DNA of 32,300 nucleotides from a bacterium (GCA_027623015.1 JAQBVR010000014.1:1-32300), one strand, 5' to 3'. Shown: positions 22,404-29,748, counted from the stretch's first letter. A program made the numbers and translations. Notes: generated from the letters alone by a model not told the origin.

Positions 22404-23474
22404 ATGGACGCACCAACCAAGAAATTCCTCTTCGATCTGCTCTCTACTCCAAGCCCTACAGGGTTTGAGCATAACGGACAACGTGTCTGGGCAGACTACA
22501 TCCGCCCTTTTGCAGATACTGTCCAAAACGATGCTTATGGCAACGTCTGGGCTACTATCGAAGGTACAGAGAAGGGCAAAAGCCTCATGTTCGAGGCTCA
22601 CGCAGACGAGATCGGCTACATGGTGAAATATGTCTCCAAAGATGGATTCCTCTCTGTAAGCTCCATAGGAGGAAGTGACGTGGCTACTGCTAGAGGCAGA
22701 TGGGTGACGTTCTTCGGAGATAAAGGTGAGGTACAAGGAATCATCGGAAACACTGCCATCCACATTCGAGACCGCAAAGACGGAGACAAAGCTCCAGAGG
22801 TGCATGATCTCTTTGTAGACATCGGTGCGAAGAGTGACAAGGACGTAGAGAAGATGGGCATCCGTGTCGGACACCCTGGAGTGTATACAGATACCGTAAA
22901 AGATCTTGGCAAGAACTGCATCGCAGGTCGTGCAATGGATAACCGCATTGGTGGATTCATTCTTACACAAGTTTTGAAGAACCTTGCAAAAACAAAACCA
23001 AAGTGGACTATTCATTTTGTAAACGCAGTACAAGAAGAGATCGGCGGACATGGTGCGAAGATGATCTCACATCGGCTCAATCCTTCGGCTGCTCTTGTCT
23101 TCGATGTGTGTCATTCCACAGACACTCCGGGCATCAAGCATGCACAGCACAGCCAGATAAATATGAACGAAGGCCCTACAGTGACACATGGTTCCTGTAA
23201 CCACCCTGCTGTTGTGCAGAGACTCATCGATACGGCAAAGAAAGAAAAGATTGGTATCCAGCATGAAGCCACGTCTCGTTACAGTGGCACAGACACAGAC
23301 CAGATCTTCCACATTCAAGAGGGGATACCAAGCGCACTTGTGTCTATCCCATTGCGTTACATGCACAGCGTTGTAGAGATGATCGACCTACGTGATGTCG
23401 ACAAAGCTATAAAGCTTCTCACAGGATTTGCGAAGTCACTTGCACCGAAGGATGAGTTTTCCGTGAAGATCTAA
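22404..23474 (+). CDS. M42-family metallo-aminopeptidase, 356 aa
   Basis: All metal-site motifs of the M42 (glutamyl aminopeptidase / deblocking aminopeptidase, FrvX/TET-like) family are present: EAHADEIGYMV (H66, D68), AGRAMDNRIGG (bridging Asp), VQEEIGGHGAK (catalytic Glu and metal Glu), FDVCHSTDTPG (Asp), and RYMHSVVEMI (His). Such enzymes form large tetrahedral dodecamers that trim short peptides in the cytoplasm. The inserted beta domain (about 75-165) for oligomerisation is seen. Length is normal. The start ATG is 9 nt past a TAGACT box. The gene ends one base before the convergent gene at 23476. Confidence 0.95.
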   Translation: MDAPTKKFLFDLLSTPSPTGFEHNGQRVWADYIRPFADTVQNDAYGNVWATIEGTEKGKSLMFEAHADEIGYMVKYVSKDGFLSVSSIGGSDVATARGRWVTFFGDKGEVQGIIGNTAIHIRDRKDGDKAPEVHDLFVDIGAKSDKDVEKMGIRVGHPGVYTDTVKDLGKNCIAGRAMDNRIGGFILTQVLKNLAKTKPKWTIHFVNAVQEEIGGHGAKMISHRLNPSAALVFDVCHSTDTPGIKHAQHSQINMNEGPTVTHGSCNHPAVVQRLIDTAKKEKIGIQHEATSRYSGTDTDQIFHIQEGIPSALVSIPLRYMHSVVEMIDLRDVDKAIKLLTGFAKSLAPKDEFSVKI

Positions 23475-23475
23475 A

Positions 23476-23748
23476 CTAATTCATACTCATTCCTCGTGGC
23501 CCTTGTTGTATGAATAGCATCTCTGCAAACTCTTCTCGTAGTTCTGCAATTCCACGAAGCATAGACTGTTCAATTATCCATGTCATATCTGCTACTTGGT
23601 CGGGATCTGAAAATCTCTCACGAATCTCTGCCATTTCTCCGTACGAATCAGCCTGTAACTCTGCGATCAGCGCATGCATCTCTGCATGTGGATTATTCTC
23701 TAGGGATGAGCCATCACCGCCACCGAATATAGCATCAAGTTTTTGCAT
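23476..23748 (-). CDS. Hypothetical acidic helical protein, 90 aa
   Basis: I do not recognise this protein. It is acidic and Met/Glu-rich, probably all helical (MHALIAELQADSYGEMAEIR, then IIEQSMLRGIAELREEFAEM). There are no Cys, no signal peptide and no membrane segment. The stop codon lies 1 nt from that of the convergent M42 gene. There is no visible ribosome-binding site before the ATG at 23748. Codon use and a clean frame support it as real, but it could be lineage-specific. Confidence 0.6.
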   Translation of the reverse strand: MQKLDAIFGGGDGSSLENNPHAEMHALIAELQADSYGEMAEIRERFSDPDQVADMTWIIEQSMLRGIAELREEFAEMLFIQQGPRGMSMN

Positions 23749-23853
23749 GGACAGAGTGTGAAGATGGCCGACAGTATAGGCAAATATGTGGATTGGGCAA
23801 GTCTGTACTGTTCCTGTTATGTGCTTCTATAAGCCAAAAAAACGGGGTATATA

Positions 23854-25485
23854 TCACACTGCTGCATATTTATTGTGAGCATCTAGGAGAGGAAGCTTTC
23901 CATCAATAACGCACATATCGTGTACTCTTTGAACAGCTCGAGTAGCATCTTCTCTATTGATCCCGTAGATCATTGCGTTGTCTCCTCGACTAATGGATAC
24001 GATATTCACCGGAGCACCTGCAAGGGTGATGGCAAGAGAGGCGCGTGTATTTTCTCCGATGCCAGAAAGATTATTCCCGATGCAGTAGATAAGCGTGTCA
24101 TCCGTAAATCGTTCGATGCTGATATCGCGAAACTTTTCATCAAGAAATGTTTCGAAGTCATCAAGTACACCATCAAAATTAGGAACAATATCAGTATTGA
24201 GTACATCGTTACCAAAGGTAATGGTGTAGGTCACAGCACTCGGTGGTGTTAGGTCGATGGAAATATTTCGTTCAGCAAACCACGGTACAATCTTGGCGAT
24301 AAATCCTGGACCAAGCATCTCTTCTGATCGGATCAAGATAGAAGTCGGTATACTTTTCGTTGCAACGATCTCTATGCCATTTGGCTCTGTGGGTGCATTG
24401 CCAATAAGTGTAGAGTTTTCTGCAAGATTTTCTTCTATAGGATTACAGACGACAAGGGGAATGTCATTACGTTTGCCGATATTGAGTGACGGTGCTTGCA
24501 CCGCGCCACCATCTGCACCTGCATGATAATCAAACAGTTCCATGGCAGCGTTGTATGTGAGGTACCGCACGACGCGTGTATTTTGAATCTTGTTTGGGTC
24601 ACCACTTCGTATGGGGTGATCTCCTTCTATAACACAGACAACTTTGTGACCCATATTTTGCACAGTGGCTGAAACTATTAGTGCAGTTGTTTCGGTGTAT
24701 CCTCTCTCCCAGCCCACTCCTGACCGGTATCCCCCAAGTACAACGGTATTAGTATCTCCAGCGAGAACATCTTCTAATTGAGACCTTGTATGATGCTCTA
24801 TGCGATCAATCGTTTGATCTCGGTTGTCTCGTGCATCTTCTGGTCCAAAAGCAAATGCACTTTCGGCTAAGCCATCATTCGAAATCATTGTAGGGGCTAA
24901 GCCTCTATTCCGTAGATACACGTTGTAGATCTCGGCTGCCATATCTTCCGCCATCCCAGTGATGGAGTAATAGGTGTCTTTTGTTTTTACGAGCCAGTCG
25001 TTTCCGATGCGCACAAGGTCATCTGGGGAACATCGGTTGATGATCCTGCGAATCGTTTCCGTGTGATATCGCACCATGCCATCCATTTGTGCGTGGGTAA
25101 TGCCTTTTTCTGTAATCTTCTCATCTGCAGCTACTTCTGTACCTACCAATCCTAATGTGAAGCGCTCAATCCGTGTTATGAGATCGTGTGCTTTGCCTTT
25201 ATTTCCTTCCCTGAGGGCGCTTCCTAGAGCAATCAGGTGAGAAGTCGTATTGAACCCTGCCTTCTCGTTGCCATCTGTATCGAAGTCGTGCACATCTGGA
25301 TGGCGCAGCTCGTCATACTCTTTCCCTCCACGTATAGCAGACGTTACAATAATCTGCTTACCCTCCTCTGCTATATCTGCATTTTGCTTTAGTCGACCTG
25401 CAGCTGTGCCGCCGATCTTGCGTACACGCCAGTCAGCGTCTTTGATAGCGTCGAGTCCTGTGCGGGTGGGTCCTGAGTTGTTCAT
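23854..25485 (-). CDS. Aspartate kinase-like protein (AK domain plus two ACT domains), 543 aa
   Basis: The kinase domain begins with VRKIGGTAAG (K23, the KFGGTS equivalent). It continues with GGYRSGVGWERGYTETTALI (about 248-268), matching the GRGGSDYTA substrate loop, then EGDHPIRSGDPNKIQNTRVV, which matches the DVDGVMTADPR region, and YNAAMELFDYHAG, matching the SYEEAMELAYFGAK helix. Two ACT domains (about 375-450 and 460-535) would bind an effector such as lysine or threonine. Aspartate kinase phosphorylates aspartate, the entry to Lys/Thr/Met and diaminopimelate synthesis. The sequence is clearly divergent and has an inserted helical region (about 90-200), so substrate specificity is not certain. 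Upstream lies a promoter, a structured leader and a terminator, so attenuation control is likely. Confidence 0.8.
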   Translation of the reverse strand: MNNSGPTRTGLDAIKDADWRVRKIGGTAAGRLKQNADIAEEGKQIIVTSAIRGGKEYDELRHPDVHDFDTDGNEKAGFNTTSHLIALGSALREGNKGKAHDLITRIERFTLGLVGTEVAADEKITEKGITHAQMDGMVRYHTETIRRIINRCSPDDLVRIGNDWLVKTKDTYYSITGMAEDMAAEIYNVYLRNRGLAPTMISNDGLAESAFAFGPEDARDNRDQTIDRIEHHTRSQLEDVLAGDTNTVVLGGYRSGVGWERGYTETTALIVSATVQNMGHKVVCVIEGDHPIRSGDPNKIQNTRVVRYLTYNAAMELFDYHAGADGGAVQAPSLNIGKRNDIPLVVCNPIEENLAENSTLIGNAPTEPNGIEIVATKSIPTSILIRSEEMLGPGFIAKIVPWFAERNISIDLTPPSAVTYTITFGNDVLNTDIVPNFDGVLDDFETFLDEKFRDISIERFTDDTLIYCIGNNLSGIGENTRASLAITLAGAPVNIVSISRGDNAMIYGINREDATRAVQRVHDMCVIDGKLPLLDAHNKYAAV

Positions 25486-25505
25486 GATAGTAAGGAATAT
25501 GAGTT

Positions 25506-25532
25506 AAAGAAAACCCCTTCTTTTGGAAGGGG
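25506..25532 (-). terminator. Intrinsic terminator in the leader of the aspartate kinase gene (attenuator)
   Basis: On the minus strand CCCCTTC (25532-25526) and GAAGGGG (25520-25514) form the stem, followed by TTTTCTTT (25513-25506). It lies only 21 nt before the aspartate kinase ATG and downstream of its promoter, so it must be bypassed for expression. A GGGAAGG in the upstream leader can pair with the CCTTCC of the 5' arm as an antiterminator. Confidence 0.75.
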
Positions 25533-25622
25533 CTGTTTCAAATTTTGAGGTTATAGCAGCTCTACCTTCCCATGAGGGGGGTCTTCTTCATCTGCTTAGT
25601 CTTAGTGGCGAAGTGGCGCATC
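25533..25622 (-). ncRNA. Structured leader RNA 2 (candidate cis-regulatory RNA before the aspartate kinase gene)
   Basis: From the predicted start near 25622 the leader contains outer pairing AGCAG/CTGCT around a C-rich/G-rich hairpin (CCCTC.../GGGAAGG), then the terminator. The block at 25589-25556 resembles one in leader 1 (26121-26089): AAGAC, C-rich run, GGAAGG, AGCTGC, TAT in the same order. A nine-codon ATG frame ending TAG lies in it (MKKTPLMGR), which might be a leader peptide. The ligand is unknown; lysine, threonine or methionine would suit the gene. It does not match the lysine riboswitch or T-box consensus that I know. Confidence 0.5.
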
Positions 25623-25628
25623 GGGCTT

Positions 25629-25656
25629 ACTGTAGGGCATAAATTAGAAAAGTCAA
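25629..25656 (-). promoter_or_regulatory. Promoter of the aspartate kinase gene
   Basis: TTGACT (25656-25651) and TACAGT (25634-25629) on the minus strand are spaced by 16 nt. The layout matches the promoter of the preceding unit. Confidence 0.6.
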
Positions 25657-25660
25657 ATTT

Positions 25661-25978
25661 CTATGCCCACATTCTTTTACCATTGGCGAGGATGCGAGGG
25701 TGGCCACTTTTAATTCCATCTTCTGACTCCAGTATTTCTACAGATCGACCATGTGTATCTACAGCAATGCCATGGATCATGCAATACTCAGGAGGTTTTT
25801 CGGTTAAGCCTTACATAGGTGCAATCCATTCAGCTTCATCAAAAGCATTGATAGTTGCTGGATCAAATATACGATGTACACGCATGTGTTGAAATGGCTG
25901 AAATCGAGGGTCTAAATCACTTGCTAAAGTTTTACATGCTGTAGTTTCAGGCATAGGTGTTCTTTCAGTGGTAGACAT
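25661..25978 (-). pseudogene. Small gene interrupted by an in-frame TAA
   Basis: From the ATG at 25978 a frame of 55 codons ends at TAA (25813-25811). The same frame then continues for 49 codons without a break to TAG (25663-25661), and its translation looks protein-like (GIAVDTHGRSVEILESEDGI, then HPRILANGKRMWA). Together they would make a 105-residue protein with one internal stop. I do not recognise the family. It may be a recent nonsense mutation, a sequencing error, or two small proteins; the second could begin at the ATG at 25780 (39 aa). It is preceded by its own promoter, leader RNA and terminator, just as the aspartate kinase gene is. Confidence 0.5.
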
Positions 25979-26032
25979 AGTATAAATTGGAAATACTGAA
26001 TAAAAAATGTATACAAACTTTTGGGAGAAAGC

Positions 26033-26062
26033 AAAAAATCTCCTCACTTCTTGGATGAGGAG
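26033..26062 (-). terminator. Intrinsic terminator in leader 1 (attenuator)
   Basis: CTCCTCA (26062-26056) and TGAGGAG (26046-26040) on the minus strand pair around a 9-nt loop and are followed by ATTTTTT. It lies between a strong promoter and the interrupted gene at 25978, so it can only serve as an attenuator of that gene. Confidence 0.75.
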
Positions 26063-26166
26063 CTCGTATCTATCTAATTTTATACACGCAGCTGCCCTTC
26101 CGCCGTAAGGAGGAGTCTTTCGACTGTGTTCAGGAGAGCCTTGAACTGGTGTGTCATATAATTCAC
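26063..26166 (-). ncRNA. Structured leader RNA 1 (candidate cis-regulatory RNA)
   Basis: After the predicted start near 26166 the leader can fold with ACAC/GTGT closing a multi-stem: GTTCA/TGAAC, then AGTC-GAAA-GACT with a GNRA tetraloop, then CCTT/AAGG. The block at 26121-26089 shares AAGAC, CC-rich, GGAAGG, AGCTGC and TAT with leader 2. The terminator follows. Reading by eye only; covariation would be needed to confirm the fold. Confidence 0.5.
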
Positions 26167-26172
26167 GAGAAT

Positions 26173-26200
26173 ATTGTACAACTACAGACTGGTTTGTCAA
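26173..26200 (-). promoter_or_regulatory. Strong promoter of leader 1
   Basis: A consensus TTGACA (26200-26195) and TACAAT (26178-26173) on the minus strand are spaced by 16 nt. The -35 box starts 9 nt after the stop codon of the upstream gene. Confidence 0.7.
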
Positions 26201-26208
26201 TAGACCAC

Positions 26209-27162
26209 CTAATTTCTACTCGCAATATACGCAGATCCATACCTTCTTTGTGTTGCTGTCGGTAGATCAGATTCACTATGGACAAGGTGCTGAAGCTGTA
26301 ATGCAGCAGCAGAAAACCAGTTTTCGTACTTGGGTCGTACATAGTGAGATATGCCTACAACGGGGATGATCTCCATCTCTACTTGGCCATCTTCATAGTT
26401 CATATATCGTTCTACAAATCCATGAAGTGATCCATGCCAAAGATATGCATTGTGAGCATTGTCTACGATGAGATGTGTATGGTCATCGAGTCGAACATGT
26501 GAAAACTGATGCCATGGTTCACGAAAGCGATTATCTGGGTCTTTTGGCCAAATAGAGATGATACTACTGGGGATGTTGTGTTGGTTAAACATCTGGTTTG
26601 CATCTTCTCCATGGTCATTACAGTCGATAGCGTCATCATCCATTGTAGAAGCATCATTTGGAGACATGCGATAGGTTACAGCCCATTCGACAGAAGAACT
26701 GATATTACCATAAACACGACCTGTAGCTTCTATTGGATCTTCTAAAATTTCAGAACCAAAGTTTCCAAGTTCACTTGCAGCTACTTGTGTCATTTCGCTT
26801 ATTTGCATTACATCTTTGCGTTGCTTGGGAGCGGAGATAGGCATCATGATAAAACGGAGATCTTGAACCTGAATCTTTGGATAATGGTACCGCACAATAC
26901 GAATGATATTTTCTATTGAATAGTCTTGTCCGATATTTCTTGCGATGACTTTTTCTTGTGCATCTTGCTCTAGAGGTTTCGAAAGTTCACTTCCAGTTGC
27001 AGTCAATGCTGTGACTGCAGCAATGATGTTTACTATCATGTTATTTACATAAGAGCCGCGCTTGTTCTGCTCAGGTTTCTTTGGGGCAGATGGGGGAGAG
27101 TGCAGTCTGCGCATTAGACACATCGTACTGTGAAGTAGATTGCACTCGCAAGGAACTTCCAC
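26209..27162 (-). CDS. Transglutaminase-like (BTLCP-type) putative cysteine peptidase, up to 317 aa
   Basis: The middle of the protein has the order of a transglutaminase-fold catalytic triad: AIDCNDHGEDANQMF (C181, followed by a helix as in DCxDYA motifs), then WHQFSHVRLDDHTHLIVDNA with H222 (or H218) and D234. The spacing fits the bacterial transglutaminase-like cysteine proteinase group. A hydrophobic segment (about 43-57) preceded by Lys/Arg suggests a membrane anchor or signal. The start is unclear: GTG at 27162 lies 15 nt after purM, but ATG codons at 27123, 27114 and 27039 are in frame. It follows purM on the same strand and may be cotranscribed. I would call the fold likely and the activity unproven. 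Confidence 0.6.
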   Translation of the reverse strand: MEVPCECNLLHSTMCLMRRLHSPPSAPKKPEQNKRGSYVNNMIVNIIAAVTALTATGSELSKPLEQDAQEKVIARNIGQDYSIENIIRIVRYHYPKIQVQDLRFIMMPISAPKQRKDVMQISEMTQVAASELGNFGSEILEDPIEATGRVYGNISSSVEWAVTYRMSPNDASTMDDDAIDCNDHGEDANQMFNQHNIPSSIISIWPKDPDNRFREPWHQFSHVRLDDHTHLIVDNAHNAYLWHGSLHGFVERYMNYEDGQVEMEIIPVVGISHYVRPKYENWFSAAALQLQHLVHSESDLPTATQRRYGSAYIASRN

Positions 27163-27177
27163 TTGCCTAGTTCTGCT

Positions 27178-28206
27178 TTACCACGAGAGAGATCCTTCAA
27201 ACTGCACCGACTTCTCACCATCTGTTACTGCGCCAATGCTAAAGCTTTCGTGGCCTTTGTCTTTCAAATGTTTCATCACATCATCGACTGCATCGGGTGA
27301 TACGACAATTGCGATACCCACTCCCATGTTGAATGTTTTCATCATCTCAGCGTCTTCTACTGAACCCGCTTCGCGGATCGTATGAAAGACAGGAGGCATC
27401 TGCATCTTGCTCAGATCTACCACAGCATTTTTATCTGCAGGGAGGATGCGGTTAAGGTTTCCTTGTACACCACCACCGGTGATGTGTGCCATGCCATGGA
27501 CAGCGTCGTTTCCAAAGAGTCCTTTGAGCGCATGGTAGTAGCATGTGTGTGGCCGCATAATAGCTTCGAGGAATGTCACACCCGCACACTCACTTGTTTG
27601 CAGACTGGGGTCCTTGTCCATAAGGGAACGGACAAGAGTGTAGCCATTGGTATGAAGTCCGTTCGATGCGACTGCGATGATCTGGTCACCAGATTGGATC
27701 TTCGATCCGTCGATGATCTTCGATTTCTCCACGACTCCTACGACGCTTGCGGCGAGAGCGTATACACCAGGTTCAAGTACTCCCGGCTGCTCTGTTGTCT
27801 CTCCACCAGTCAGAACACAGTCTTGCTCTTTGCATGCATCGGCAAATCCTTTGACGATCTCTGTCACTACAGACTTCTCCATCTTTCCACAGATGATGAG
27901 GTCTTGTGTGTACTGCGGAGTCGCACCCATCACAGCGATGTCATCTATAAGGTGGTTGATCGTATCGAAACAGATCGATCGGACAAAGCCATGGTCGAAG
28001 GCAAGCTTCTGTTTTGAACCTGGCTCTTCGGTCTTGAGTACGAGGATGGGGTGTTCATATCCAGGAAACTTTCCATCTACAAGTGAGGCAAATGCGCCCA
28101 AGGTATTGAGTACACGCGGGTCTCCACTATCGATGCTTTCGCTCATGGAACGCTTGGCATCATCTGCTGCATCTATATCTACTCCTGCGTCTTTGTATGT
28201 GGTCAT
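27178..28206 (-). CDS. purM: Phosphoribosylformylglycinamidine cyclo-ligase (AIR synthetase), 342 aa
   Basis: PurM closes the imidazole ring in step five of purine synthesis, using ATP. Typical motifs are TYKDAGVDIDAAD at the start, HDDIAVMGATP-like DDIAVMGATP (about 88-97), GGETTEQPGV (usual GGETAEMPG), ASNGLHTNGYTLVR (usual GLHSNGYSLVR), and HITGGGVQGNLNRILP. Length is normal (about 345 aa). A TAGCAT box ends 6 nt before the ATG. No other purine gene is in the window, so the pathway is scattered or incomplete. Confidence 0.97.
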   Translation of the reverse strand: MTTYKDAGVDIDAADDAKRSMSESIDSGDPRVLNTLGAFASLVDGKFPGYEHPILVLKTEEPGSKQKLAFDHGFVRSICFDTINHLIDDIAVMGATPQYTQDLIICGKMEKSVVTEIVKGFADACKEQDCVLTGGETTEQPGVLEPGVYALAASVVGVVEKSKIIDGSKIQSGDQIIAVASNGLHTNGYTLVRSLMDKDPSLQTSECAGVTFLEAIMRPHTCYYHALKGLFGNDAVHGMAHITGGGVQGNLNRILPADKNAVVDLSKMQMPPVFHTIREAGSVEDAEMMKTFNMGVGIAIVVSPDAVDDVMKHLKDKGHESFSIGAVTDGEKSVQFEGSLSW

Positions 28207-28242
28207 GACTCAATGCTAACATCTGAGTTACTTATTGTGTAA

Positions 28243-28323
28243 GGGAAATAAGGGAAATAAGTGTAATAATAGAAATAAGAGACTCCCTTATTCCCCTTAT
28301 TTCTTTTATTCCTCTTATTTCCT
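28243..28323 (+). repeat. Tandem-word hairpin, 9-nt word (GGGAAATAA)
   Basis: The left arm (28243-28279) reads GGGAAATAA, GGGAAATAA, GTGTAATAA, TAGAAATAA. The right arm (28284-28323) reads CTTATTCCC, CTTATTTCT, TTTATTCCT, CTTATTTCC. The loop is only about 5 nt, so it is nearly a perfect long hairpin. It lies between the divergent purM and the small membrane protein gene. The word is the same as at 14369 and 31051. Confidence 0.8.
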
Positions 28324-28352
28324 TTGGTCTAGAAAGCCAGAGGCTTAATCAT

Positions 28353-28358
28353 TACACT
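28353..28358 (+). promoter_or_regulatory. -10 box for a leaderless mRNA at 28365
   Basis: TACACT ends exactly 6 nt before the ATG at 28365, which favours that ATG over the GTG at 28359. Confidence 0.45.
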
Positions 28359-28364
28359 GTGACT

Positions 28365-28865
28365 ATGAAAACTTCGAATCGCACATTTCAGATAACTCTA
28401 CTCCTCCTCGCAGTTGCGGATGGATCGCTGGGATACCTGTTTCTTTTTGATCCTGCGACTATCAGTAGGATCTATGGAGGAGCCCCTTTGGATAACATGC
28501 ATCTCTACCTCAGTGTAGGGTTAGGGTGTTTGCTTATTACGTTTGCCATTGGTGCCTTGTTCGCATTCTTTCGACCTATTCAGAATGCAGCCATAGCTAT
28601 TCTCCTTATACTTTCGCACTTCTCTCTCTTCATCGCAGATGTCGTTGCCCTTGCACGGAATCAGATGGTTGCTACAGACCTACTTCCAGAGATGGGCTAT
28701 TACCTTACTATTTCTTTATTATTAATTAGGTTTTACCCGTCGAAGATTGAATCGAAGGATCTAGAAGACCAAAAAGATCCAGAGGAACCAAAGGAAAGAG
28801 ACATATCTTCCTTGCCATCCACATCTTCTGAGTCCTCTGCATCCTCCAGTTCTACGACTGAGTAG
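28365..28865 (+). CDS. Small four-helix membrane protein with acidic Ser-rich tail, 166 aa
   Basis: Four hydrophobic helices (about 8-28, 45-70, 74-96 and 106-122) are followed by a disordered tail rich in Glu, Lys and then Ser (SSESSASSSSTTE). I do not recognise the family; the helix pattern resembles small DoxX/DUF-type membrane proteins but no motif decides it. It is convergent with ftsE and the two coding regions overlap by 14 nt, so part of the Ser-rich tail is encoded opposite the ftsE end. It is not FtsX: wrong strand, too short and without the large extracellular loop. Confidence 0.65.
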   Translation: MKTSNRTFQITLLLLAVADGSLGYLFLFDPATISRIYGGAPLDNMHLYLSVGLGCLLITFAIGALFAFFRPIQNAAIAILLILSHFSLFIADVVALARNQMVATDLLPEMGYYLTISLLLIRFYPSKIESKDLEDQKDPEEPKERDISSLPSTSSESSASSSSTTE

Positions 28866-29631
28866 CTACGATCTTGATCCTCTTTCCTCCTTCAGTATCT
28901 AGAGACGCCTTTTCGAGGGGGATCCTTCTGTCTTCTTTAGAGAATTCTTTTTCTACTGTATTGATCTGACCATCGGAAGAGTCTAGAACAAGTTTTCCAT
29001 TATTGAGCACGAGGGTGCGAGTTTGGAGTTGATCTACGATGCTCATGTCATGTGTAGCTAGAACGACGGTAGTACCATTTTTATTGATGAGTTGCAGAAG
29101 ATTGATCATCATGGCAGATTCCTCTGCATCGAGGTTACCGGTAGGTTCATCTGCGAGAAGGATCATAGGGTTATGCACGATAGCTCTTGCGATAGCAGTG
29201 CGCGCCTTCTCTCCTGCAGAGAGTGCACTCGTCATCGTCTTTGCTTTGCGTAGCAAGCCAAGGTCAGACAGTACAGCTTCTACGCGTTTAGAGATCATCT
29301 TCTGTGGGATGCCGCATACCTCTAGTGGAAAGGCTACATTTTCGGCAACAGTTTGGTTCCAGAGCAGTTTGTAGTCTTGGAAGACGACACCCACGCGCCT
29401 GCGAAAGAGTTGCAGTGCTGTGGGTGGTAAGCTTCTTAGTTCAACACCATCAATGATGATCTTTCCACTAGTTGCTTCTTCAGCACCGATAAGTAGATGT
29501 AAGATTGTAGATTTGCCAGAACCACTTGGCCCAGTAATACAGACAAGTTCTTTCGGGTGTATATCAAAGCTGATGTCTTCTAGGACTGAATCACCCTTTA
29601 TCACCTTGCCGACGGATTCCAAGGTTATCAT
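28852..29631 (-). CDS. ftsE: FtsE-like cell-division ABC ATPase, 259 aa
   Basis: The protein is a short ABC ATPase with the FtsE pattern: MITLESVGKVIKGDSVLEDI at the start, Walker A GPSGSGKST (34-42), Q-loop VVFQDYKLLWNQTVAENVAF (a hallmark of FtsE), Walker B MILLADEPTGNLD, and H-loop LATHD. The ABC signature reads LSAGE where LSGGE is usual. A charged extension of about 40 residues follows the ATPase core. FtsE works with the membrane protein FtsX to activate cell-wall hydrolases at the septum, but no ftsX follows. The ATG at 29631 is fixed by the family start and a TATAAT box 7 nt upstream. A lipoprotein-export type ATPase (LolD) is the main alternative. Confidence 0.85.
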   Translation of the reverse strand: MITLESVGKVIKGDSVLEDISFDIHPKELVCITGPSGSGKSTILHLLIGAEEATSGKIIIDGVELRSLPPTALQLFRRRVGVVFQDYKLLWNQTVAENVAFPLEVCGIPQKMISKRVEAVLSDLGLLRKAKTMTSALSAGEKARTAIARAIVHNPMILLADEPTGNLDAEESAMMINLLQLINKNGTTVVLATHDMSIVDQLQTRTLVLNNGKLVLDSSDGQINTVEKEFSKEDRRIPLEKASLDTEGGKRIKIVATQS

Positions 29632-29638
29632 GCCTTTT

Positions 29639-29666
29639 ATTATACTTAAATATGTGCAAGTGTCAC
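29639..29666 (-). promoter_or_regulatory. Promoter of ftsE, leaderless
   Basis: GTGACA (29666-29661) and TATAAT (29644-29639) on the minus strand are spaced by 16 nt. The ATG at 29631 is 7 nt past the -10 box. Confidence 0.6.
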
Positions 29667-29673
29667 TCTTCAA

Positions 29674-29748
29674 AGTTCTAGGTTGTATGTTGAAAGTTGT
29701 ATGTTATGTATTGAGACCTAAAAATTACAACGTATAACTTACAACTGT
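29674..29748 (-). repeat. Tandem-word hairpin, 7-nt word (AGTTGTA)
   Basis: The left arm (29674-29712) reads AGTTCTA, GGTTGTA, TGTTGAA, AGTTGTA, TGTTATG. The right arm (29725-29748) is the inverse: AGTTGTA, AGTTATA, CGTTGTA on the other strand. The loop is 12 nt. It lies between rlmE and ftsE, and its right arm encodes the last residues and stop codon of rlmE. Confidence 0.7.

Noticed and set aside
25506-26166. T-box riboswitches
   Set aside because: The AGGGTGGNACCGCG antiterminator is absent; the AGGGCAGCTGCG in leader 1 lacks the TGGN bulge needed to pair with tRNA.
28365-28865. FtsX partner of the neighbouring ftsE
   Set aside because: It is on the opposite strand, only 166 aa, and lacks the large extracytoplasmic domain between helices 1 and 2.
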